DNA from: Tardibacter sp963781025 | GTDB lineage: Bacteria > Pseudomonadota > Alphaproteobacteria > Sphingomonadales > Sphingomonadaceae | DNA length: 64,000 nucleotides | Reading direction: 5' to 3' | Assembly (NCBI GenBank): GCA_963781025.1 | Contig: CAWADU010000003.1 | Span: 310,001 to 374,000 of the forward strand | In this document: positions 1 to 9,364 of the stretch, piece after piece | Layout: the number at the start of each line of letters is the position of its first letter | How positions within the stretch are numbered: position 1 is the stretch's first letter | Notes under the pieces: generated by a model | The model's database searches: none | Seen by the model: the letters and a program-made list of their open reading frames with translations, nothing else | Told to the model about the DNA's origin: nothing | Made by a program: the position numbers and the translations under genes

Positions 1-2
1 GG

Positions 3-398
3 AACTACCCTTCCGCTTGTTTCCTCGGCGCGCTTTGTGGAAAAGACCTTGCGGCGGCTTATGCTGCCGCCGACGTCTTCGTTTTTCCCAGCCTGACCGA
101 CACCTTCGGGTTGGTCATGATCGAGGCGCTGGCAAGCGGCGTGCCGGTCGCGGGCTATCCGGTACCGGGTCCGCTGGATGTCATCGGTGCTGACGGCAGG
201 GGAACCATATCGGGCTGGAAAAAGGCGGTCGGGTCAGTCGATGAAAACCTGGAAAGGGCGATTGCGGCCGCGCTCGCCTGCGATGGCGCGAATTGCGTCG
301 CCTATGCCTGCCATTTCAGTTGGGATGCCTGCGTGGACCAGTTCCTCGATGCCCTGACAGGCTGCACCGACCCGAGCGCAAACTCACGCGCGGCTTGA
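3..398 (+). CDS. Glycosyltransferase family 4 protein, C-terminal part (5' truncated by window)
   Basis: This is the last 131 codons of a glycosyltransferase, open in frame from base 3 so the gene begins before the window. It shows the C-terminal nucleotide-sugar binding signature of GT-B enzymes: FLGALCGKDLAAAYAAADVF followed by VFPSLTDTFGLVMIEALASG, where the acidic residue of the FGLVMIEA segment normally contacts the sugar nucleotide. It resembles the GDP-mannose-dependent glycosyltransferases that act on the cytoplasmic face of the membrane in glycolipid or envelope glycan assembly. The donor and acceptor cannot be read from this fragment. It ends six bases before the convergent acetyltransferase gene. 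Confidence 0.85.
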   Translation, partial: NYPSACFLGALCGKDLAAAYAAADVFVFPSLTDTFGLVMIEALASGVPVAGYPVPGPLDVIGADGRGTISGWKKAVGSVDENLERAIAAALACDGANCVAYACHFSWDACVDQFLDALTGCTDPSANSRAA

Positions 399-403
399 GG
401 GTT

Positions 404-964
404 TCAGCCGGATCTGACGACGCCGACTTGCCTGAAGCTTTTCGGCTCGGGCGGCGGATTTTCAGGTGTCGCAAGCTCGCGCTGCCACAGGCCGACGTCG
501 CGCCACTGGCCATGCTTGAAGCCGATTTCGCGGTAGATCCCTGCCCGGAAGAAGCCCATGGCTTCATGCAGCTTGATCGATGCGTCATTGGGCAGGGCGA
601 TGGCGGCGATCGCCTGGGTGAACCCCTGGAATTCCAGCGTGTCGATCAGTGCGTCGTAGAGCATCCTGCCGACGCCGTTCCTTTGCAGGTCTCCCGCTAC
701 ATAGATCGAGGTTTCAACGGCGAAACGATAGGCCGGGCGCTCGCGAAACCGGCTGGCACAGGCAAAACCCATGACGCCGCTGCCTTCCGACGACGTCGCA
801 ATCAGCCACGGATAGAGACCGTCTTTCAGTGCCATGCGTTCGGCGATTTGTTCCGCCGATGGCACTTCCTCCTCGAATGAGACCGCGCTGCTTTCCACAT
901 AGGGTGCGTAAATGGCGGCGATTGCCTGTGCATCGGCGGTCGTGGCGGGGCGGATTTCAATCAT
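404..964 (-). CDS. GNAT family N-acetyltransferase (phosphinothricin acetyltransferase-like)
   Basis: A 186-residue acetyltransferase of the PAT/YncA type, which moves an acetyl group from acetyl-CoA to a small amine or amino acid. The N terminus MIEIRPATTADAQAIAAIYA and the acetyl-CoA pyrophosphate loop RNGVGR (about residues 95-100) followed by MLYDALI are typical, as is the later motif NDASIKLHEAMGF. I chose the ATG whose TGA-sharing overlap (ATGA) joins it to the end of sppA. The open frame extends 25 codons further upstream, but that part overlaps sppA and lacks family similarity. Relatives acetylate phosphinothricin, methionine sulfone or related compounds. The true substrate is unknown. 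It is probably translated together with sppA. Confidence 0.85.
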   Translation of the reverse strand: MIEIRPATTADAQAIAAIYAPYVESSAVSFEEEVPSAEQIAERMALKDGLYPWLIATSSEGSGVMGFACASRFRERPAYRFAVETSIYVAGDLQRNGVGRMLYDALIDTLEFQGFTQAIAAIALPNDASIKLHEAMGFFRAGIYREIGFKHGQWRDVGLWQRELATPENPPPEPKSFRQVGVVRSG

Positions 965-2841
965 TTGAGCTTCACCGGCAAAAGACGTGCAAAAAGCGCC
1001 GCGCTGCTTGCCGGGCGGTGGGTGGAGGCCATTCCGCATTCCAGGCAGCGGACCTGGATCGCGGGACCCCGCGCGACGGCCTGCGCGTCGTCAAAGGCGC
1101 GCACCAAGGCGCCACGGCTAGATGCAATCAGCGCGCTCCAGGGATCACGCGTCTGTGCGTCATTGACCTGGCCCGCGCCCATCAGCATGTCGTTGAGGAG
1201 CCGCAAGGGCAGGGACCGTTGCTTTTCCACATAGATGACGCGGCTTTTTGAGGGGTCGAGTCCGGCGCGCCGGGCGGCGAAGGCGATCGCCTCATCCAGC
1301 CCGCCGAAACGGTCGACAAGGCCTATCTGACGCGCTGTCGCTCCGGCCCAGACCCGGCCCTGGCCGATCCCGTCGACCCGTTGCGCAGGCAGCTTTCGCG
1401 CCACGGCGACACGGGCGACGAAACGGCGATAGATGTTCTCCACCGATAGCTGGAGCAGTTGTTTCACTTCCGGAGAAAGGCCGCGGAGCAGATCCGGCTC
1501 GCCGGAATAGGGCGTGGACTTGACGCCATCCGCACTCAGCCCGGCCTTTGCAAGGCTGTCCTTGAAGCTGGGCACGATCGCGAACACGCCGATCGATCCG
1601 GTGATCGTCGTCGGTTCGGCAAAGACGGTTTCGGCCGACGTCGCCACCCAATATCCACCGCTCGCCGCGACCGATCCCATCGACGCGATGACCGGAATCT
1701 GCTTGCGCCTCGCTTCCATCAGGGCAAGGCGAATACGTTCGGATGCCGTCACCGAACCACCGGGAGAATCGATGCGGACGACCAGCGCCTTGATGTGCTT
1801 GTCGGTCAAAGCGTTTTCGACGAGTTCGGCGATGGTATCGCCGCCTGCCGTGCCCGGCCCCGCCTCGCCATCGATGATGTCGCCCGATACATAGACCACG
1901 CCGACGCTTGGGCCTGAGCTGATAGCCGATTGCGACACGCCGCGGGCATAATCTTCGAGGTTCACTCCCGCCCATGACGACGTGGTCTTGTCCGGGCCCG
2001 CACCGACGAGACGCGACACCATTCGGGCGAAATCGGACCGGCTGCCAAGCCTGTCGACCAGTCCCGCCGAAACACTCGCTTTCGCGAGATCGCCGCCGGC
2101 GGCAGCCACGCGCGCGGCGAGGTTATTGGTGTAATCATCTATCTGGGCGCGCGGCCGCGCATGGGACACGTCGCTCTTCCAGCTTGTCCAGACCGTGTCG
2201 GCCAGCGCCTGGGCGGCGGCTTTTGCCTCGGGCGACTGATCGCTGCGGATAAAGGGCTCGACCGCAGACTTGTAGGTGCCGACGCGGAAAACCTCGACGT
2301 CGATCGCCAGCTTGTCCAACAGGCCCTTGTAATAGAGGTTGGCCCCGCCTGGGCCGGTCAGCAGCACGCCGCCCAGCGGCGCCGTCCATATCTCATTGGC
2401 GAAGGATGCCAGATAATAGCCTGCGTCATTGTAGCTGGCCGCATAGGCATAGATTGGCTTGCCGGCACTGCGAAAGCGCTGCAACGCCTCGCCGATCGAC
2501 TGAAGATCGGCGTGCCCGGCGCCCTGGAAGCGATCGAGATCAAGCACCAGCGCCTTGATCCGCCCGTCCGTCGCGGCATTTTGAACCGCGTGAACGACAT
2601 CCCGGCCACGAATTTCGTTCACGAAATCGGACCGGAGCAGCGCAAAAGGCGGTTTCTCCGAAGGCTGGTCGACTATAACGCCGTCAAGATCGAGCGTCAG
2701 CGCGGAACCATTCGGGACGAACGCGCCTGCTTTTTCCGAAAGGCCAGCATAGAGCAGCCCGAAGAACAGCAGCATGAACAGCAGGACCAGCGCATCCTTG
2801 ACGCCGACGAGAAACCGCCAAACCAGATGCAGAAGACGCAT
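961..2841 (-). CDS. sppA: Signal peptide peptidase SppA, long (67K) type
   Basis: A 626-residue inner-membrane serine protease that degrades cleaved signal peptides. One N-terminal membrane helix lies at about residues 16-34. Two tandem protease-like domains follow, as in the E. coli-type enzyme. The catalytic lysine is visible in GTYKSAVEPF (about residue 191) in the first domain. The nucleophilic serine lies in MGSVAASGGYW (about residue 394) in the second, preceded by VVRIDSPGGSVTASERI. Length and domain order match the family. The last codons overlap the acetyltransferase start. The C-terminal tail beyond about residue 590 is less conserved. Confidence 0.95.
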   Translation of the reverse strand: MRLLHLVWRFLVGVKDALVLLFMLLFFGLLYAGLSEKAGAFVPNGSALTLDLDGVIVDQPSEKPPFALLRSDFVNEIRGRDVVHAVQNAATDGRIKALVLDLDRFQGAGHADLQSIGEALQRFRSAGKPIYAYAASYNDAGYYLASFANEIWTAPLGGVLLTGPGGANLYYKGLLDKLAIDVEVFRVGTYKSAVEPFIRSDQSPEAKAAAQALADTVWTSWKSDVSHARPRAQIDDYTNNLAARVAAAGGDLAKASVSAGLVDRLGSRSDFARMVSRLVGAGPDKTTSSWAGVNLEDYARGVSQSAISSGPSVGVVYVSGDIIDGEAGPGTAGGDTIAELVENALTDKHIKALVVRIDSPGGSVTASERIRLALMEARRKQIPVIASMGSVAASGGYWVATSAETVFAEPTTITGSIGVFAIVPSFKDSLAKAGLSADGVKSTPYSGEPDLLRGLSPEVKQLLQLSVENIYRRFVARVAVARKLPAQRVDGIGQGRVWAGATARQIGLVDRFGGLDEAIAFAARRAGLDPSKSRVIYVEKQRSLPLRLLNDMLMGAGQVNDAQTRDPWSALIASSRGALVRAFDDAQAVARGPAIQVRCLECGMASTHRPASSAALFARLLPVKLK

Positions 2842-2930
2842 TCAAAGGCTCCAAAGCCGCTGAGTCATTGATGCTTGGCTATAGCAGTGCCTGGGCCGTG
2901 TAAATGCGCTCGGGAGCAGGGAGGGAATTT

Positions 2931-2965
2931 CCCTGAAGCAACCAGCCTGGGATCATGCTTCAGGG
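2931..2965. repeat. Perfect 10-bp inverted repeat between sppA and a broken gene
   Basis: CCCTGAAGCA and TGCTTCAGGG are separated by 15 bases. This could be an operator, a hairpin, or part of a dispersed intergenic repeat. The rest of the 216-base gap between the sppA start and the next start codon shows no convincing gene. The ribosome-binding site of the next gene (GGGGGAG) lies at its end. Confidence 0.45.
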
Positions 2966-3057
2966 CCTGAAAATGCCGTTGCATTTGTACCGGTTCGGCA
3001 AATAGAAATTCTTGGGGCTAAATACGGGGCGGCCGAATATAATAATGGGGGAGTAAA

Positions 3058-4607
3058 TTGGGGGGATATCCAAAAATTGCGAGGGCTGTCGCTGTCTTTG
3101 CAGCGCTTTTCTTTTCATATCCGGTTTCGGCAGCTTGGCTGGAAGCGCGAACCGACCATTTTACAGTTTACTCAGAGAGTAAGGAGGGCGGCGGCGCGGA
3201 CGTTCGCGTCGCGGCTTGAGCGTTTCGACAAACTCCTGCGTCGCATCCATGGTTTGCCGGACGGAGCGTCAGAACGGGCCAATCCTCTGATCGTATATGT
3301 TGTTGCACGTGTCGGTGACGTGCGGTCGCTCTGCAGCGGAAATGCTCGGACGGGGTGTAAGAATGTCGCTGGTTTCTATGAGGGCCGCGTAGACGGGTCA
3401 GTCGCCTTTACCCCACGGCATTCGGATGGCGATGGCGGCCCGTATGATCTCAATGCGCAGATCATTTTGTTCCATGAATACAGCCATCATATCATGCTTT
3501 CAAAATTCCACATCGCTTACCCCACTTGGTTCATTGAAGGTTTTGCCGAATTCAATTCGACTGCCAGGTTTGAATGGGGTGGCAGGATCGGTTTCGGGAT
3601 GCCCGCCTATCATCGCCTGTATGGACTATTGGCGGGCAAGTCTTGGCCGATTGCCGATATGTTAAGTGCCGGAAATGGTAAAATCGACAGCGATGAAACG
3701 GACGCGTTATATTGCCGTGGCTGGCTGTTGACCCATTATCTTACATTCAGCCAAGCCCGCAGGCCAGTTGGCTACTTATTTGAAAACGCTCAATGAAGGC
3801 AAAGCGAGCATTGATGTCGCCAAGATTGCCTTTGGAGATCTTTCCAAGCTTGATCGCGATCTCGATGCCTATCTCAATCGGGGCACGCTTCCCTATGTTC
3901 ACATCACGTTCGACGACATAGCTGCCGATGCAGTCAAGGTCCGTATGCTGACGCCAGGAGAAGCCGCCATGATGCCGGTGAGACTGCGTTCGGATCGGGG
4001 CGTTGAACTCGCTGCGGCCCAGGCTCTCGTGCTCGATGCCCGGCGTCTCGCAAGCCCGTTTCCATCCGACGCGAAGGTGCAGGATGTCTTGGCCGAAGCG
4101 GAATATGACGCACACAATGATGATCTGGCGGAAGCAGCGGCGGATCGCGCTCTTCTTGCCGATCCGCAAGATCGCACGGCCATGATGTACAAGGGCCGCG
4201 CCATAGCGCGCCGTCCCGCGCGTTCGGCTGCAGGCGATCCTGGAAAATGGAAAGAGGCACGCAGTTGGTTCATCAAGGCCAATCGGCTGGAACCAAATGA
4301 TGCGGCGGCACTGCTGCTTTATTATGAGAGCTTTTTGAGCGAGGGCATCCGGCCGACGCCGAATGCAGTGCGGGGGCTGGAGAGGGCATTTGAACTGGTA
4401 CCCCAGGACAATGAACTGCGTCTTCACCTGGCGCTGCAATATTTGGCTGACGGCAAGTTACAGTCCGCCCGCACCGTCCTCGTTCCGCTGGCCTTCGATC
4501 CACACGCCCCGGCTGACAACCAGGCAAGGGCCCTGATTGCCCTGATCGATAAGGGCGATGCGGCCGCAATCGCGGCGAAGCTTGCCAAGCCTTCCGTTAC
4601 TCAATGA
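3058..4607 (+). pseudogene. DUF1570-like secreted metalloprotease/TPR protein, broken by two frameshifts
   Basis: Three consecutive pieces in different frames make one protein. Piece one runs from a TTG at 3058, just after a GGGGGAG ribosome-binding site, and gives a signal peptide (IARAVAVFAALFFSYPVSA) then WLEARTDHFTVYSES. It stops at 3219. Piece two (about 3190-3796) gives FASRLERFDKLLRRIHGL and a zinc-protease helix HEYSHH followed by WFIEGFAEF. Piece three (about 3762-4607) gives QLATYLKTLNEGK and an alpha-helical, TPR-like tail. Each switch is +1 in frame, that is one extra base or two missing. The first lies in a GGC repeat near 3186-3200 and the second near 3761. The rest is well preserved, so the damage is recent or a sequencing artefact. 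The intact protein would be an exported metallopeptidase of unknown substrate. Confidence 0.8.
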
Positions 4608-4672
4608 GGGGCAATGCTTTGACCCGATGGCCAAACATTTCCAGCGCCTGGAAATAATTTTTCCGCCTTGCC

Positions 4673-4701
4673 TTGACGCCTGATGATCGCCCCCCAATAT
4701 G
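4673..4701 (+). promoter_or_regulatory. Candidate housekeeping-type promoter for groES-groEL
   Basis: TTGACG at 4673-4678 is followed, 17 bases on, by AATATG at 4696-4701 (or CAATAT with 16). It lies immediately upstream of the CIRCE operator, the position expected for HrcA to block RNA polymerase. The -10 element is weak, so this is a suggestion. Confidence 0.45.
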
Positions 4702-4710
4702 CCCGACGCA

Positions 4711-4737
4711 TTAGCACTCGCCTCGGTTGAGTGCTAA
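4711..4737. promoter_or_regulatory. CIRCE operator (HrcA binding site)
   Basis: A perfect match to the CIRCE inverted repeat: TTAGCACTC, nine bases, GAGTGCTAA. It is 85 bases upstream of the groES start. HrcA binds CIRCE and represses chaperonin genes until heat shock. The hrcA gene itself is not in the window. Confidence 0.97.
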
Positions 4738-4822
4738 TTGACTTTATGGAATGCAGGCGGCGGGCCCGGGGAGGGGTTCCTGAACGGGGATTGCCCGCCT
4801 GCTTGATTGGAAAGGGTGAGGC

Positions 4823-5110
4823 ATGACTTTTCGTCCGTTGCATGACCGTGTTCTCGTCCGCCGGGTCGAGGCTGAAGAAAAGACCGCAGGCGGCATTATT
4901 ATTCCCGACACCGCGAAGGAAAAGCCGCAGGAAGGCGAAGTCGTCTCCGTCGGCACCGGCGCGCGCGCCGAGGACGGCAAGGTGACGCCGCTGGACGTCA
5001 AGGCCGGCGACAAGATCCTGTTCGGCAAATGGTCGGGCACCGAAGTGAAGATCAACGGCGAGGACCTGCTCATCATGAAAGAGAGCGACATCCTCGGCGT
5101 CATCGGCTGA
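4823..5110 (+). CDS. groS: Co-chaperonin GroES
   Basis: A 95-residue co-chaperonin that caps the GroEL ring. The sequence starts MTFRPLHDRVLVRRVEAEEK, contains the mobile-loop region TAGGIIIPDTAKEKPQEGEV, and ends with the usual GEDLLIMKESDILGVI. Length is exactly that of the family. GAAAGGGTGAGGC provides the ribosome-binding site. It is the first gene of the CIRCE-controlled operon and lies 52 bases before groEL. Confidence 0.98.
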   Translation: MTFRPLHDRVLVRRVEAEEKTAGGIIIPDTAKEKPQEGEVVSVGTGARAEDGKVTPLDVKAGDKILFGKWSGTEVKINGEDLLIMKESDILGVIG

Positions 5111-5162
5111 TTTACAGCACAACATCACTCCAGTTTCTGATCAGAAAGTAGAGGTAAAGAAC

Positions 5163-6806
<1,644 letters not shown>

Positions 6807-6837
6807 GTCCAACCGCCAGAACGTCTAAAAAACAGCG

Positions 6838-6866
6838 AGGGCCGGGGAGAAATCTCCGGCCCTTTG
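6838..6866 (+). terminator. Hairpin terminator after groEL
   Basis: AGGGCCGGGGAG and CTCCGGCCCT pair around a short AAAT loop, with a two-base bulge, followed by TTTGCTT. It sits about 30 bases after the groEL stop. Confidence 0.7.
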
Positions 6867-7101
6867 CTTATGGGATCGGGCGGCCAGATACTGGATCGCG
6901 GCAATGTGAAGCGACGCTTGGTGTGGACGGGGTCAAGCGAGGTCGCCACCGGCGTTTCGGCGCGAGGGGGCGTATCCACCCCGGACCGGCTCGGAAAAGA
7001 CAACGCGTCTTTCCTATGAATGTCAGCCGCGGTTGATCCTGAGTTTCGCCGAAGGCCTGGCGTGGCGGCCGGAACGGTGGGTCAATGCGGCCCACAAAGA
7101 A
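6867..7101. other. Intergenic stretch, no gene seen
   Basis: The short open frames here on both strands have no ribosome-binding site, no family features and codon use unlike the neighbours. Together with the flanking terminators it makes the 370-base gap between groEL and the small lipoprotein gene. Confidence 0.5.
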
Positions 7102-7133
7102 AAAGCCGCGCTTCCCTGAGGAGGCGCGGCTTT
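7102..7133 (-). terminator. Strong terminator after the small lipoprotein gene
   Basis: AAAGCCGCGC at 7102-7111 pairs perfectly with GCGCGGCTTT at 7124-7133 around a 12-base loop. On the minus strand it is followed by TTTTTCTTT. It lies 44 bases past the end of the lipoprotein gene. Confidence 0.85.
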
Positions 7134-7176
7134 TCTGTCTGGTCCGAAGGCGCCATGAGCGCCGGCGGATCAAAGC

Positions 7177-7413
7177 TTACTGAGCGTTGGCAGCAGCTTC
7201 TGCGCTGTTCGCAGCAGCGTCAGCGGCAACGGTCGCATCGGCGGCGTTGTCGAGAGCGGCGTTGAGGTCAAACTCGGCAGCGTCAACGGTCGCGTTCAAA
7301 TCAGCAGCCGCTTCGTTGGCGTTGTTCTCGGCAGCGGTTCCGTTGTTGCCACCGCAAGCGGTGAGACCGAGCGTGGCAGCAAAAGCAACCGCGAGGATCG
7401 TGGTCTTTTTCAT
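7177..7413 (-). CDS. Small Ala/Asn-rich lipoprotein
   Basis: A 78-residue protein with a clear lipoprotein signal: MKKTTILAVAFAATLGLTAC, with the lipobox Cys at residue 20. The mature part is almost only Ala, Asn, Asp and Glu (for example NNANEAAADLNATVDAAEFD) in a heptad-like pattern that suggests one long helix. I use the ATG after GGAGGGAAACTCTCA. The longer open frame upstream has no ribosome-binding site. It has its own terminator. It may be an abundant envelope lipoprotein of the entericidin or Lpp-like kind, but I do not recognise a named family and give no function. Confidence 0.75.
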   Translation of the reverse strand: MKKTTILAVAFAATLGLTACGGNNGTAAENNANEAAADLNATVDAAEFDLNAALDNAADATVAADAAANSAEAAANAQ

Positions 7414-7530
7414 TGAGAGTTTCCCTCCGTTTAAAACAAAAAATTCGTAGCGATAAAAAGGAAGACCAGAAGCCCCCCGAACTTGGGAGCGGGTGCTAGC
7501 CCGAACTGCGCCGCGACGCAACGACGAAAA

Positions 7531-8442
7531 TCATTCTGGACCATCAATTTTTGGCTGATTCTCGGTAGAAGGCGCCGAGGGATCGGTTGGGGGAGGGGGA
7601 GACGGCTGTTGACCGTTTGCATCAGGGGCTATTTCGAAGTCCTTTGGATCGACGCCAGGCGATGGCGCGGAACCGGCTCCGTCGTCCATGTCGAAATCGG
7701 CGGGATTGACGCCTCCATTCCCCGAAGAGGCGCCCTCGTCCTGGTCCAGGATCAGCGCCTGACGATGCTGGAGATAGGCGGCGCGGGTAGTGGCGTAGGA
7801 ATCGAGGCTCGTCTCCAGTACATTGTCCGCGCCCATGGCCATCAACTGGGCGCGCAGATCGATTACCTGAAGCCCGGTAATGCCCAGTCGCTCGGTGCTC
7901 GACAGGCCCGAATAGTTCCTGACGACGATCCTGAATGGGTCACCGACGAACTCAACGCCGCGCCCGACGCCGTCCCGCAATGTAGAAGGGCCGAGGAGCG
8001 GGAGCATGAGGTAAGGCCCCGCGTTGACGCCCCAGACGGCCAGTGTCTGACCGAAATCTTCCGGCTTTTCCTGCAACCCCATGTCCGTCGCATGATCGGC
8101 GAGCCCGCCGACGCCGATGGTGGTGTTGACGACGAACCGCCCCAACGTGTGGAAAGCGCGACCGACCTTGCCTTGCAGCAACGCATTGATGAAGGACAGC
8201 GGTTCCGCGGCATTGTCGAAGACGTTATGCACGCCGCGCCGGGCGGCAGTCGGCGTCACAGCATTATATGCCTTGGCGGCCGGTTTGAGCGCGAACCTGT
8301 CCAGGTTGAGATTGAACGCCCAGACCCCGCGATTGAAAGGTTCCAGGGGATCCTTTTCCGCAAGCCGCTGACCGCCCGTGGTCGCGCATCCCGCCAGCAG
8401 CATGGCTGCGATCGCGGAGAGACCCGTAACGACAGAACGCAT
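7531..8442 (-). CDS. mlaA: MlaA/VacJ family outer-membrane lipoprotein
   Basis: A 303-residue lipoprotein with lipobox LLAGC (Cys at residue 19). The family signature follows: DPLEPFNRGVWAFNLNLDRF, then FINALLQGKVGRAFHTLGRF and VNTTIGVGGLADHATDMGL, and the loop GPYLMLPLLGPSTLRDGVGR. MlaA removes misplaced phospholipid from the outer leaflet of the outer membrane and passes it to the Mla transport chain. The C-terminal 70 residues are Pro-, Ser- and Asp-rich and low complexity, an extension common in alphaproteobacterial MlaA. Other Mla genes are not adjacent, although an MlaC-like HpnM occurs about 17 kb away. Confidence 0.93.
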   Translation of the reverse strand: MRSVVTGLSAIAAMLLAGCATTGGQRLAEKDPLEPFNRGVWAFNLNLDRFALKPAAKAYNAVTPTAARRGVHNVFDNAAEPLSFINALLQGKVGRAFHTLGRFVVNTTIGVGGLADHATDMGLQEKPEDFGQTLAVWGVNAGPYLMLPLLGPSTLRDGVGRGVEFVGDPFRIVVRNYSGLSSTERLGITGLQVIDLRAQLMAMGADNVLETSLDSYATTRAAYLQHRQALILDQDEGASSGNGGVNPADFDMDDGAGSAPSPGVDPKDFEIAPDANGQQPSPPPPTDPSAPSTENQPKIDGPE

Positions 8443-8484
8443 CAGCCTTGTCCCCCCCTGTTTCCGATTGGCTTGGTTGCAATG

Positions 8485-9234
8485 TCAGCTGTTCGCGGCC
8501 AGCGTGAATGGCCGCCATCCACCGGATGTCAACTGTTCGGCGGGCTGGAACCTGATCTTGTAGGACATCCGGTCACACCCCTCGATCCAGTAGCCCAGAT
8601 AGACATAGGCGAGGCTGGCGGCGCGTGCACGTAGTATATGATCGAGGATGATGAAGGTGCCCAGCCCGTTGCGGCCCGGCGCGTCGGTGTCATAGAAGCT
8701 ATAAATCATCGACAGACCGTCGGACTGCTGGTCGGTCAGGCAGGCACCGACCAGCCTGCCGCGTGTTCCATCGACAGAACGCTCGCGATATTCGACAACC
8801 CAGGTGGTGACCGGCGTCTGCTCGACCATGTCGGCATAGTCGAAGGCGTCCATGCCATTCATGCCTCCCGCGGGGTGCCGGGCGGTCAGATAGCTTTGCA
8901 GCAGCTCGAACTGTTCCTCGGTGCTCCAGGGCCGGCAGGCTGAGACTTCAAGGTCGGAATTGCGCTTGAGCAGGCGCCGCTGCGTGGCGCTGGCCTCGAA
9001 CGCGTCGGCTACCACGCGAATCGACACGCAGGCGTGGCAATTTTCGCAGCTTGGCCGATAGGCGACATTTTGACTGCGCCGGAAACCAATGCGGCCAAGC
9101 GCCTCGTTCAACTCGCTTGCGCCCGCGCCCCTCAGCTCCGTGAAAATCTTCCGTTCCGATTTGCCGGGCAGATAGGGGCACGGCATCGGCGCGGTCACGA
9201 AAAACCGGGGGAAGCGGAATGCTTGGTCGCTCAA
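8485..9234 (-). CDS. bpt: Aspartate/glutamate leucyltransferase Bpt (arginyltransferase family)
   Basis: A 249-residue aminoacyl-tRNA-protein transferase of the bacterial N-degron pathway. It attaches leucine to proteins with N-terminal Asp or Glu, marking them for ClpS/ClpAP. The N-terminal Cys-rich motif CENCHAC and the block AYRPSCENCHACVSIRV are typical, as are the central KRNSDLEV and the later YLGYWIEGCDRMSYKIRFQP. Length matches. It is transcribed toward mlaA. Confidence 0.92.
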   Translation of the reverse strand: MSDQAFRFPRFFVTAPMPCPYLPGKSERKIFTELRGAGASELNEALGRIGFRRSQNVAYRPSCENCHACVSIRVVADAFEASATQRRLLKRNSDLEVSACRPWSTEEQFELLQSYLTARHPAGGMNGMDAFDYADMVEQTPVTTWVVEYRERSVDGTRGRLVGACLTDQQSDGLSMIYSFYDTDAPGRNGLGTFIILDHILRARAASLAYVYLGYWIEGCDRMSYKIRFQPAEQLTSGGWRPFTLAANS

Positions 9235-9364
9235 CGGTTTGCCAGCTCCGTCATGGTAAATTCAAGCATTCTAACCCCACCGCTTCCCGATGTCAGTATG
9301 GCCTTGCCGCCTTGGCCTCTCTTTGACCAAAGATCGTTAAGAGAGCGTTTGAAAAGCCTCGCAA

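Noticed and set aside
3190..3770. Programmed +1 frameshifting in the metalloprotease-like gene
   Set aside because: Two shifts in one gene without a slippery site or stimulatory structure at either place make decay or sequence error simpler.
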